A DNA stretch of 64,000 bases from Pontibacter vulgaris (lineage in GTDB: Bacteria > Bacteroidota > Bacteroidia > Cytophagales > Hymenobacteraceae): positions 310,001 to 374,000 of the forward strand of contig NZ_JAJVDH010000005.1 in the NCBI RefSeq assembly GCF_022758145.1. The letters run 5' to 3'. Position numbers and translations under genes: made by a program. Each line of letters begins with the position of its first letter. The stretch's first letter is position 1. Below, one piece after another: positions 1 to 7,535 of the stretch. The notes under the pieces were generated by a model. It worked only from the letters and a program-made list of their open reading frames with translations, was not told the origin of the DNA and did no database searches.

Positions 1-1
1 T

Positions 2-304
2 ACAGAAGTAACACTTAACCGTGATGCAGCTCCTGATAAACGCTCTTATTGCGTAAACTTCGACCTATTCAAGTCTTTGGCACCTAACCACCAGCCGCAG
101 GTAACATTAAAGCAGGCAATTCAGGAATTGCGTGATGGCCTGATGGCGATGAACTTTAAAGATGGCGACTTCCGTAACTCGCTACTGATGCGCCTGAAAG
201 TGCTGACCAGCCTGCAGGATACTGGCGAAATTAACGACCAGTTGCAGTGGAAACACAATAAAACCAAAGTATCGGAAGAACAAGCCGAGTTAGAAACAGC
301 CTAA
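2..304 (+). CDS. NAD-dependent epimerase/dehydratase (SDR), C-terminal fragment
   Basis: The reading frame is open from the window edge to the stop, so the gene starts outside. About 100 C-terminal residues are visible. They resemble the substrate-domain tail of extended short-chain dehydrogenase/reductase sugar epimerases, with a CVNFDLFKSLAP stretch, a helix that ends such folds (TLKQAIQELRDGL) and a hydrophilic tail. A TTG codon at 77 can be read as a start but lies inside the continuous frame, so I do not use it. The RmlC-like gene follows 11 bp later, which suggests one operon for making a nucleotide-linked sugar. The Rossmann domain and YxxxK site lie outside the window, so substrate and exact reaction cannot be stated. 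Confidence 0.75.
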   Translation, partial: TEVTLNRDAAPDKRSYCVNFDLFKSLAPNHQPQVTLKQAIQELRDGLMAMNFKDGDFRNSLLMRLKVLTSLQDTGEINDQLQWKHNKTKVSEEQAELETA

Positions 305-315
305 TACATTCAAAA

Positions 316-882
316 ATGATATTTACAGAAACCAAACTAAAAGGTGCTTTTATTATAGATGTGAAGCGCCTGGAAGATGAACGTGGCTTTTTTGGCCGTT
401 CATGGTGCCAGCGTGAATTTGAAGAGCACGTTTTAACTGCCAATGTAGTGCAGACAAACGTGTCGCATAACAAAATAAAAGGTACGCTGCGTGGCATGCA
501 CTACCAGTTGTCGCCTTACGAAGAAACCAAACTGGTACGTTGCACACGCGGTGCTATTTACGATGTGATCATCGACCTGCGCCCGGAATCGCCAACTTAC
601 AAAGAGTGGATTGGGGTAGAGCTTACTGCAGATAGCTTCCGCATGCTGTTTGTGCCTGAGCGCTTCGGCCATGGCTTTATTACCTTGGAAGACAACACAG
701 ATGTAACCTACCAGGTAACACAGTTCTACACACCAGGCGCTGAGCGTGGTATCCGCTGGGATGATCCTGCTTTTAACATCGAGTGGCCGATAGAGCCGGT
801 ACTGATTTCTGAGAAAGATAAAGTACACCCGCCTTACGTGAACGAATTCGAACCATCAACTGACGGAAAGCAGCTGGTTTAG
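316..882 (+). CDS. rfbC: dTDP-4-dehydrorhamnose 3,5-epimerase family protein (RmlC-like)
   Basis: This is a 188-residue cupin enzyme of the RmlC family, which epimerises C3 and C5 of a nucleotide-linked 4-keto-6-deoxy sugar in the cytoplasm. The family block KGTLRGMHYQ contains the expected catalytic His62, and Tyr132 in TDVTYQVTQFY matches the family's catalytic tyrosine position. The C-terminal block RGIRWDDPAFNIEWP is typical, and the length matches the family. The ATG at 316 lies 11 bp after the upstream epimerase stop. No rmlA, rmlB or rmlD partner is visible here, and the neighbours are a SAF-domain oxidoreductase and an atypical nucleotidyltransferase. The substrate may therefore be another nucleotide sugar rather than the dTDP-rhamnose precursor. 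Family assignment is firm; substrate is inferred. Confidence 0.88.
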   Translation: MIFTETKLKGAFIIDVKRLEDERGFFGRSWCQREFEEHVLTANVVQTNVSHNKIKGTLRGMHYQLSPYEETKLVRCTRGAIYDVIIDLRPESPTYKEWIGVELTADSFRMLFVPERFGHGFITLEDNTDVTYQVTQFYTPGAERGIRWDDPAFNIEWPIEPVLISEKDKVHPPYVNEFEPSTDGKQLV

Positions 883-923
883 CCAGCAGCTTTTTATTAG
901 CTAACCCAAAACAAATTTAACGA

Positions 924-2300
924 ATGATTATAGTTGATACAGCCTTAGCCAAACGCCATGCCGAAGGCAAACCAGTACGTGTAGCCATGGTAGGCGCCGG
1001 ATTTATGGGCCGTGGCATTGCCCTTCAAATCTGCAAATATGTGCCAGGCATGGAGCTTGTAGCCATTGCCAACCGCGATACCGATAAAGCCAGACGTGCC
1101 TATTCAGAAGCTGATGTTTTTGATGTTGCTGAAGTAGCTTCCCTAACTGCCCTTGAAGAAAATATCCGTAACGGAAAGTATAGCATTACAGACGACGCCA
1201 TGCTGCTGTGCGATGCTGAAGGCATTGATGCTATTATAGAAGTAACAGGTGCTGTAGAATTCGGGACTAACGTTGCGTTGCGCGCCATCGAAAACAAGAA
1301 GCATATCATCATGATGAATGCTGAGGTAGATGGTACTGTTGGCCCTATTCTGAAAGTATATGCTGATAAAGCAGGTGTGGTGTTCACAAACGCAGATGGC
1401 GACCAGCCAGGTGTTGAAATGAACCTATACCGTTTTGTGAAGTCGCTGGGCGTTAAGCCTGTACTTTGCGGTAACATCAAAGGCTTGCACGACCCTTACC
1501 GTAACCCAACCACACAAAAAGGCTTTGCCGAGAAATGGGGACAGAACCCAGCTATGGTAACTTCTTTTGCCGATGGCAGCAAGATATCTTTTGAGCAGGC
1601 TATTGTAGCAAACGGAACCGGTATGCGTGTGGCTAAACGCGGTATGCTGGGGCCAACTGTACCAAGCGGAACTTCTCTGAAAGATGTGGTAAATTCACTT
1701 TACCCGCTGGAAGCTTTGACTGAAGGCCCGGGAGTAGTTGACTACGTAGTTGGCGCTGAGCCAGGACCAGGTGTATTTATACTTGGTACACACGATCACC
1801 CGATTCAGCAACACTACCTTAACCTGTATAAATTAGGCGAAGGCCCACTTTATTTGTTCTATACACCGTACCACCTGTGCCATTTCGAGGTGCCAAGCAC
1901 TGTAGCAAGAGCCGTATTATTTAACGATGCTGCCCTTACGCCAATTGCAGGCCCTTGTGTAGAGGTAGTTGCTGCCGCCAAAACCGACCTGAAAGCAGGC
2001 GACGTGGTAGACGGAATAGGCCACTACATGACCTACGGCCTGTGCGAAAACGCTGATACTACCCGTGCAGAGAACCTGTTGCCACTGGGGGTTGCAGAAG
2101 GCTGTATTCTGAAGCATGATGTGCCTAAGGATAAAGTGCTTACGTACGATGATGTTATACTTCCGCAAGGCCGCTTAGTGGATGAGCTGCGTGATAAGCA
2201 GTCGGCTTACTTCGCAGCAACTGATGACGCGGAGCGCGAACGCATCCTGAGCACATCAAAACTAAAAAACGAAGCACAACTTAATGCTGCTGTAGAGTAG
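924..2300 (+). CDS. SAF-domain NAD(P)-dependent oxidoreductase (COG4091-like)
   Basis: This 458-residue protein begins with a Rossmann nucleotide-binding motif (VAMVGAGFMGRGIALQI, near residues 19-35) and has a homoserine-dehydrogenase-like middle region. The C-terminal third, from about residue 330, resembles a SAF domain (VVAAAKTDLKAGDVVDGIGH). The layout matches the family often labelled 'predicted homoserine dehydrogenase with SAF domain'. It lies 41 bp after the RmlC-like gene in an apparent sugar-nucleotide operon. A role in sugar modification, such as oxidation or reduction of a nucleotide-linked sugar or its precursor, is therefore more likely than threonine biosynthesis. That role is inferred from context only. 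A strong hairpin follows the stop. Confidence 0.75.
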   Translation: MIIVDTALAKRHAEGKPVRVAMVGAGFMGRGIALQICKYVPGMELVAIANRDTDKARRAYSEADVFDVAEVASLTALEENIRNGKYSITDDAMLLCDAEGIDAIIEVTGAVEFGTNVALRAIENKKHIIMMNAEVDGTVGPILKVYADKAGVVFTNADGDQPGVEMNLYRFVKSLGVKPVLCGNIKGLHDPYRNPTTQKGFAEKWGQNPAMVTSFADGSKISFEQAIVANGTGMRVAKRGMLGPTVPSGTSLKDVVNSLYPLEALTEGPGVVDYVVGAEPGPGVFILGTHDHPIQQHYLNLYKLGEGPLYLFYTPYHLCHFEVPSTVARAVLFNDAALTPIAGPCVEVVAAAKTDLKAGDVVDGIGHYMTYGLCENADTTRAENLLPLGVAEGCILKHDVPKDKVLTYDDVILPQGRLVDELRDKQSAYFAATDDAERERILSTSKLKNEAQLNAAVE

Positions 2301-2328
2301 CCCGAAGTATAAATCAAATCAGAAGTAT

Positions 2329-2367
2329 AATGTGCGCTGTTTCCCAAACCGGTTAACAGCGCACATT
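2329..2367 (+). terminator. Rho-independent terminator-like hairpin after the SAF oxidoreductase
   Basis: A perfect 13-bp stem (AATGTGCGCTGTT with its complement) encloses a 13-nt loop and is followed by TTTAC. The hairpin directly abuts an AAGTATA heptamer at 2323-2329. It lies between the oxidoreductase stop and the GTG start at 2409. It may end or attenuate transcription before the nucleotidyltransferase gene. Confidence 0.7.
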
Positions 2368-2408
2368 TACTATATCATCCACTCAAGCTATACTTTAAGC
2401 CTTTCCTT

Positions 2409-3200
2409 GTGCAACCCGAAACAGTAGGTTTGATTCCGGCAGCCGGCTTGGGCACACGCATTTCACCATTGCCCTGCAGCAAAGAACTCTTTCCTGTAGG
2501 TTATACTTTAAATTCTGAGCTGGAGCCCATACCTAAACCTGTGGCACAACACCTGCTGGAACGGATGCAAATTGCAGGAATCTCCAATGCCTATGTTATA
2601 CTACGGAAAGGCAAATGGGACATACCGGCTTATTTTGGAGATGGTTATGCACTACAGATGAACCTGGCTTACCTGATCATGCGCAAGCCTTACGGTACAC
2701 CATTTTCTGTAAATCAGGCTTATACTTTTATCAAGGGCAAACGGGTGGCTTTTGGTTTTCCGGATATACTTTTTGAGCCCAAGGATGCTTTTGCCGAGCT
2801 GCTTCAGAAACAGGAAGCAACACAGACAGATGTAGTACTGGGGCTTTTTAAAGTTGATCATCCTGAAAAATGGGATACGGTAACACTAGCTGATGATGGC
2901 AGCATAATAAGTATAAATCCAAAACCCGCTGCAGTTGTATCTCCGTATGCATGGGTAATGGCTGTGTGGTCGCCGGCGTTTACTGAATTTATGCACCAGT
3001 ATTTACTTAAATGGGAGCAGGAGCGGGGTGAACAAGCAGAGCTAAGTATAGGCCATGTAATGCAACAGGCACTTGCAGCCGGGCTGCAAATTCAAAGTGT
3101 GTTTTTCGAAAACGGTACTTGCCTCGATATTGGTACGCCTTCTGATTTGATAAAAGCCATACAGCATTACGCTAACCATAACCCACAAAACCCAACCTGA
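2409..3200 (+). CDS. Sugar-phosphate nucleotidyltransferase
   Basis: This 263-residue protein carries the sugar nucleotidyltransferase signature near its N-terminus (LIPAAGLGTRISPLP, then SKELFPVG). This is the NTP-binding loop and lysine motif of the RfbA/GalU-type family, which joins a sugar 1-phosphate to an NTP. The end is typical too (GTCLDIGTPSDLIKAI). The start is GTG at 2409; I chose it because the catalytic motif begins only seven residues later and no upstream ATG exists in frame. Together with the preceding epimerases and oxidoreductase it should supply an activated sugar for the glycosyltransferases of this locus. NTP and sugar specificity cannot be read from the sequence. Confidence 0.82.
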   Translation: MQPETVGLIPAAGLGTRISPLPCSKELFPVGYTLNSELEPIPKPVAQHLLERMQIAGISNAYVILRKGKWDIPAYFGDGYALQMNLAYLIMRKPYGTPFSVNQAYTFIKGKRVAFGFPDILFEPKDAFAELLQKQEATQTDVVLGLFKVDHPEKWDTVTLADDGSIISINPKPAAVVSPYAWVMAVWSPAFTEFMHQYLLKWEQERGEQAELSIGHVMQQALAAGLQIQSVFFENGTCLDIGTPSDLIKAIQHYANHNPQNPT

Positions 3201-3215
3201 CCCTTTACAACTCAC

Positions 3216-4430
3216 ATGAAAATATTAATCATACATAATAAGTATAAAGAAAAAGGAGGCGAAGACAACAGCTTTGCAGCCGAGTGCGCCATGCTCAGCA
3301 ACTATGGCCACGATGTGCGAACGCTGGTGTTTGATAACAAGGACATAGACTCCTGGATGGCAGTGGCTAAACTGTCTTACCAGATGTTCTATAACTCTGA
3401 TTCTGCCGCTTCTATGGAGCAGGAAATTCTGGCTTTCAGACCAGATGTGATTCATGTGCACAACTTCTTTTATGTAGCCTCGCCATCAGTATTCTACATT
3501 GCCAATAAGCATAATATACCGGTAGTGTTCACGGTACGTAATTTCAGGCTGATCTGCTCCGGAGCTTTCCTGCTGCGCGATGGCAAAGTATGTGAGCAAT
3601 GTATTACAAAACAGCTTCCTTTGGATGGTATCATGCATGGTTGCCACCGCAACTCGCGCATGCAAACGGCGCAGCTTACGCTCATGACCTCGCTGCACAA
3701 AATGGCAGGCACCTGGCGCAACAAAATTACCCGCTACATTGTGCTTACCGAATTTGCCAAAAATAAACTCCTCAGCTCCAGCCTGAAACTGCGCCCTGAG
3801 CAGATTGTAGTAAAGCCTAACTGCGTTACCGACCAGGGGTATACTTTGCCGGAAGAGCGCGAAGACTATTTCCTGTTTGTGGGCAGGTTGTCAGAAGAAA
3901 AAGGTTTGGATGTGTTGCTGAAAGCTCGTGACCTGGTGCCTTACAAACTCAAGATAATTGGAACAGGACCTCTGGTACCGATGGTGGAGGAATACGCTGC
4001 CAAGTATAGCGATGTAGAATATCTTGGTTTCCAGGATAATGCCTTCATAGTTGATGCCTTGAAGAAAAGCCAGGCGCTGCTATTCCCTTCTATCTGGTAC
4101 GAAGGTATGCCACGAACTATATTGGAGGCTTTCTCTACCGGTACGCCTGTTATCGCTTCCGATATCGACAACATCAACGAAATAGTGGAAAACAACTATA
4201 ACGGTATCCACTTCAAAACCAGCAGCCCTGAGTCGCTGGCCGAGGTTATTCGTAACTATAGCCCAGGTATAAATCCAGCCCATCGTGCACTGTATGAGCA
4301 GGCCCGGCAGACCTTTATAGATAAGTTTACTTACGAAGGTAACTACCAGCAACTTATCAGTATTTACGAAAACTTAATAACCAATAAAGAGCGCCTGCCA
4401 GAACAGTTTCCGGCTAAAGAACTCATTTGA
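3216..4430 (+). CDS. Glycosyltransferase family 4 protein
   Basis: This is a 404-residue GT-B fold glycosyltransferase. The N-terminal domain starts MKILIIHNKYKEKGGEDN, and the acceptor region includes DVIHVHNFFYVASP. The C-terminal GT4 domain shows FLFVGRLSEEKGLDVLL (about residues 219-235) and the donor-binding EGMPRTILEAFSTGTPVIAS with its EX7E glutamates. It is probably cytosolic or peripheral to the inner membrane and transfers a sugar from a nucleotide donor onto a growing repeat unit. It starts 15 bp after the nucleotidyltransferase stop, so co-transcription is likely. Donor and acceptor are unknown. Confidence 0.88.
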   Translation: MKILIIHNKYKEKGGEDNSFAAECAMLSNYGHDVRTLVFDNKDIDSWMAVAKLSYQMFYNSDSAASMEQEILAFRPDVIHVHNFFYVASPSVFYIANKHNIPVVFTVRNFRLICSGAFLLRDGKVCEQCITKQLPLDGIMHGCHRNSRMQTAQLTLMTSLHKMAGTWRNKITRYIVLTEFAKNKLLSSSLKLRPEQIVVKPNCVTDQGYTLPEEREDYFLFVGRLSEEKGLDVLLKARDLVPYKLKIIGTGPLVPMVEEYAAKYSDVEYLGFQDNAFIVDALKKSQALLFPSIWYEGMPRTILEAFSTGTPVIASDIDNINEIVENNYNGIHFKTSSPESLAEVIRNYSPGINPAHRALYEQARQTFIDKFTYEGNYQQLISIYENLITNKERLPEQFPAKELI

Positions 4431-4519
4431 CCCAAGTATAAATTGATAAATAATACTTTTCTAATATAACCAAGCCTCTATTTTCGCCGTAACATAAACG
4501 CAGTAAAATAACCGTAAGC

Positions 4520-4564
4520 AGGAGCAGTGAACGCGGCTTTATACCTGATTGATGCTCCTTCTTT
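4520..4564 (+). terminator. Weak possible terminator after GT4
   Basis: AGGAGCA at 4520-4526 pairs with TGCTCCT at 4553-4559 across a long loop and is followed by a T-rich stretch. The stem is short, so this is tentative. The rest of the gap from 4431 to 4629 shows no gene. Confidence 0.28.
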
Positions 4565-4629
4565 TATCTAATTAATTTCTGGTGCGCAAAGCGTTTTTCT
4601 GCAGGGCACCTGTCTCAACAAACTGAAAT

Positions 4630-5697
4630 ATGGCAAAAGTATTACTTACTGGAAATGCTGGGTTTATCGGAATGCATATGGCGCTCCGACTGGCAAAAGA
4701 AGGGTATGAAGTAGTCGGTATTGATAATATAAACGAGTACTACGATATTAACCTGAAGTATGCGCGCCTGCGCGAACAAGGTATAGAAAAAGAACAGATT
4801 GAGTACGGTGCCATGGTAAACGGCCAGAGCGGGATCCGCTTTATGAAGCTGAATCTGGAAGACCGTGAAATAATGGCTCAGCTTTTCCAGGACCAGAAGT
4901 TTGACTATGTGGTGCACCTGGCTGCACAGGCCGGCGTTCGTTACTCAATCGAAAACCCACATGCCTACATCAACAGCAACATTACAGGCTTTCTGAACAT
5001 ACTGGAGTGCTGCCGTACGCACCCGGTGCGTAACCTGCTGTATGCCTCAAGTTCTTCGGTTTATGGCTTAAATGCTGCCGTACCATTCCGCGAGGAAGAC
5101 GGTACAGAGCACCCGGTTTCGCTTTACGCTGCTACTAAAAAGGCCAACGAAATGATGGCGCACTCTTATGCACATGTGCACCAGATTCCGGTTACAGGCC
5201 TGCGTTTCTTTACAGTATATGGTCCGTGGGGACGGCCAGATATGGCGCTCTTCAAGTTTACGAAGAACATTATGGAAGGCAAGCCGATAGATGTTTACAA
5301 CTATGGCCGTATGCAACGCGATTTTACGTATGTAGATGACATCGTAGACGGGATTTTTAACCTGCTGGATGTAGTGCCGCAAAAACAGGAAGTTTTGCCT
5401 GGTATCCCGCTTAAAACCGATGAAAGCAGTGCACCTTATGCAATTTACAATATTGGTAACAGCCAGCCGGTAAAGCTGCTGGATTTTGTAAAAGCAATTG
5501 AAGCATCGCTTGAGAAGCAAGCCATACTTAACCTTATTCCGCTGCAGCCCGGCGATGTAACCACTACCTACGCTGCTATGGATAAACTAAAAGAAAAAAC
5601 AAATTATGCCCCATCTACTCCGCTGCAGGAGGGTACGCGCAAATTTGTGGAGTGGTACCTGCTGCATTACCACAAGGAGCTGGTTTACGAAGGATAA
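4630..5697 (+). CDS. NAD-dependent epimerase, UDP-glucuronate 4-epimerase-like
   Basis: This 355-residue extended SDR enzyme has the NAD-binding glycine motif (LLTGNAGFIGMHMALRL, residues 5-21), the catalytic Ser/Tyr/Lys set (YASSSSVYG; SLYAATKKANE with Tyr166 and Lys170) and the substrate block FFTVYGPWGRPDMA. FTVYGPWGRPDMALFKF and DNINEYYDINLK are characteristic of UDP-glucuronate 4-epimerases (CapI/LspL type), which form UDP-galacturonate. This suggests that a uronic acid is present in the polymer, which would fit the alginate-lyase-like proteins of the locus. It is set apart from the preceding operon by 199 bp and may have its own promoter. Specificity is inferred from family resemblance. 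Confidence 0.83.
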   Translation: MAKVLLTGNAGFIGMHMALRLAKEGYEVVGIDNINEYYDINLKYARLREQGIEKEQIEYGAMVNGQSGIRFMKLNLEDREIMAQLFQDQKFDYVVHLAAQAGVRYSIENPHAYINSNITGFLNILECCRTHPVRNLLYASSSSVYGLNAAVPFREEDGTEHPVSLYAATKKANEMMAHSYAHVHQIPVTGLRFFTVYGPWGRPDMALFKFTKNIMEGKPIDVYNYGRMQRDFTYVDDIVDGIFNLLDVVPQKQEVLPGIPLKTDESSAPYAIYNIGNSQPVKLLDFVKAIEASLEKQAILNLIPLQPGDVTTTYAAMDKLKEKTNYAPSTPLQEGTRKFVEWYLLHYHKELVYEG

Positions 5698-5730
5698 GCA
5701 AAATTTGCCCGCTTGTATTTGCAGGTAGCT

Positions 5731-5761
5731 TTGCCCGAAAGTGCTGTATACTTTCAGGCAA
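5731..5761 (+). terminator. Hairpin after the UDP-glucuronate epimerase-like gene
   Basis: TTGCCCGAAAGT pairs with ACTTTCAGGCAA with one mismatch around a 7-nt loop, and a TATACTT heptamer runs from the loop into the right arm. No clear U-run follows, so it may be a processing or partial termination signal. Confidence 0.38.
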
Positions 5762-5852
5762 TCTGATAAATTTCAAAGATAATTTCAGGGTGAAAGCTGT
5801 ACCATTTTTAAGTAGCCTGCTCCCTGAAATCCATTAATCCGCAGATCCATTT

Positions 5853-7271
5853 ATGAAAAAATATTTTGCAGTGCTAGGTATGACTTTGCTGTTTTCGGCT
5901 GGCCTTACCACTTCAGCAACGCCTATACATAGAGATCTTGCTGTTGCTGAACACAGCGCAGTAAATAGCACAAACAATAATCCGGAAGCCTTCATTTTCA
6001 GTAGTGTGGCTGCACCTGCCGTTACGCTGACTTCGCCGAAGATCGGTGCCGTACTAGACCAGAACAGCGCCATTACACTTACTGCAGATGCCAGCAATGA
6101 AAGCGGAAGTATAAGTAAGGTGGAGTTTTATGCCAACAATGCAAAAGTAGGAGAAGATAACACCAGTCCTTACAGCGTTTCCTGGAGCGCTGCATCTGCC
6201 GGTGACTTTACGCTTACCGCCAAAGCTTATGATAACTCGGGGGCTAGCACTACATCGTCGCCGGTAAAAATATCTGTGTTAGAATGGGGGCAGAAAATTG
6301 TACGTATTCTCCCACTTGGCAACTCCATTACGTTTGATAGCCGTACCGATGATACCCGAAACGATGGGGACAAACGCTCATACCGCTACAAATTATCTCA
6401 ACAACTAAAGCAGGCTGGTTATAGCGTCGATTTTGTAGGAAGCCGCTATAGTGGTTATAATTTCTTTGCCGATGCCAACAATGGCGGTATACCTGGCATA
6501 CGCGACGACCAAGTGGCGCGCATGCTGGCTACAGGTTTTAACGCCCGCGATGGCGTACAGGAAACACCGGGCCCTTATCTTGAATCTTATCCGGCAGATA
6601 TTATTTTACTACATATCGGTACTAACCAGGTAAACGAAAGCCCTGCTGATGTAGAAAGCATACTGAATGAGATTGACAAGTATGAGGCATCGAGTAAAAC
6701 AAGTATAACCGTAATTCTGGCGCAAATTATTAACAGGGTATCTGGGGCAGAGAAGGAGATAACATCCGCTTTTAACCGCAACATTAAAGCCATGGCCGAA
6801 GCCCGTATAGCCAAAGGCGATAAAATTGTGATTGTGGATATGGAAAAGGGTGCCGGCTTTGTATATGAACTGGAACCGAACGGGGATATGGCCGATAACC
6901 TGCACCCGAACACGGTAGGGTATGATAAAATGGCAAATGTATGGTTTGCAGCACTTAAAAATGTATTGGGTAAGCCAACTGGTATTTCAGACCCTAACTC
7001 ATCTGAAAACCTGGCCGACCTGAGTGTGTTTCCTAATCCGTTTCAGAACGAGCTGAATATCATGCTGAAAGGCATCCAGAACAGTGCAGCCGAACTTGAA
7101 TTGTATGATATGAATGGCAGGAGAGTAGCCGAGCTATTTAAAGGGGATCTTACACCAGGTCAGACCATTGAACTAAAGTATAATACCAGTGGGCTGGCAA
7201 GCGGAATGTACTTTGCAAAGCTGAAAACCGAAAAAGGGATGCTTACACGAAAGCTTGTATTGCAGCGCTAA
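5853..7271 (+). CDS. T9SS-type SGNH/GDSL hydrolase with Ig-like domain
   Basis: This 472-residue secreted protein begins with a signal peptide (MKKYFAVLGMTLLFSAGLTT). A bacterial Ig-like domain follows (about 50-145; SKVEFYANNAKVGED), then an SGNH hydrolase domain (about 150-375), then a type A T9SS sorting domain (VFPNPFQNELNI, ending in a basic KLVLQR). SGNH blocks are visible: ILPLGNSITFD (serine nucleophile, Asn in place of the usual Asp of GDS), HIGTNQVNE, and DNLHPN carrying the Asp/His pair. Such enzymes remove acyl, often acetyl, groups from glycans. With O-acetylation genes at 10501-13146, an esterase acting on the locus polymer is plausible. It is a shorter paralogue of the next gene. 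Substrate is inferred. Confidence 0.82.
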   Translation: MKKYFAVLGMTLLFSAGLTTSATPIHRDLAVAEHSAVNSTNNNPEAFIFSSVAAPAVTLTSPKIGAVLDQNSAITLTADASNESGSISKVEFYANNAKVGEDNTSPYSVSWSAASAGDFTLTAKAYDNSGASTTSSPVKISVLEWGQKIVRILPLGNSITFDSRTDDTRNDGDKRSYRYKLSQQLKQAGYSVDFVGSRYSGYNFFADANNGGIPGIRDDQVARMLATGFNARDGVQETPGPYLESYPADIILLHIGTNQVNESPADVESILNEIDKYEASSKTSITVILAQIINRVSGAEKEITSAFNRNIKAMAEARIAKGDKIVIVDMEKGAGFVYELEPNGDMADNLHPNTVGYDKMANVWFAALKNVLGKPTGISDPNSSENLADLSVFPNPFQNELNIMLKGIQNSAAELELYDMNGRRVAELFKGDLTPGQTIELKYNTSGLASGMYFAKLKTEKGMLTRKLVLQR

Positions 7272-7340
7272 ACAGACTTCATTTATAAATAGCTTCAGAA
7301 ACAATGTTGGAAGTAAAACGATATTTTCAACCATAAGTAT

Positions 7341-7386
7341 AAAAACCACACATCAGGTTAAAAATCTGGTGTGTGGTTTATTTTTT
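7341..7386 (+). terminator. Rho-independent terminator between the two SGNH genes
   Basis: An ACCACACATCAG arm pairs with CTGGTGTGTGGT (one G-T wobble) and is followed by TTTATTTTTT. An AAGTATA heptamer at 7335-7341 sits at the left base of the stem. Confidence 0.8.
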
Positions 7387-7535
7387 AGCCCCTTTCTCAC
7401 GTAGGTTATACTTCACCCTGGTAGCCTTTTCATCAAAAATTGTTTTGCATTAGCCCAATGCTGATGCCCTCTTTTATTTGCGCTGGCTGCGCAGCAAATA
7501 CGTATTTATACTTTACAAATCTTTACAAACAAGCT

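Noticed and set aside
77-304. Separate small gene starting at TTG 77
   Set aside because: The frame is open to the window edge and upstream residues continue the same epimerase sequence, so this is the end of a larger gene.
2536-2560. TGGCAC-N5-CTGC as a sigma-54 promoter inside the nucleotidyltransferase gene
   Set aside because: It lies within coding sequence without a gene start downstream, and the -12 part is poor.
5652-5837. 61-codon frame after the epimerase gene
   Set aside because: It begins inside the epimerase coding region in another frame and spans a hairpin, with no motif.
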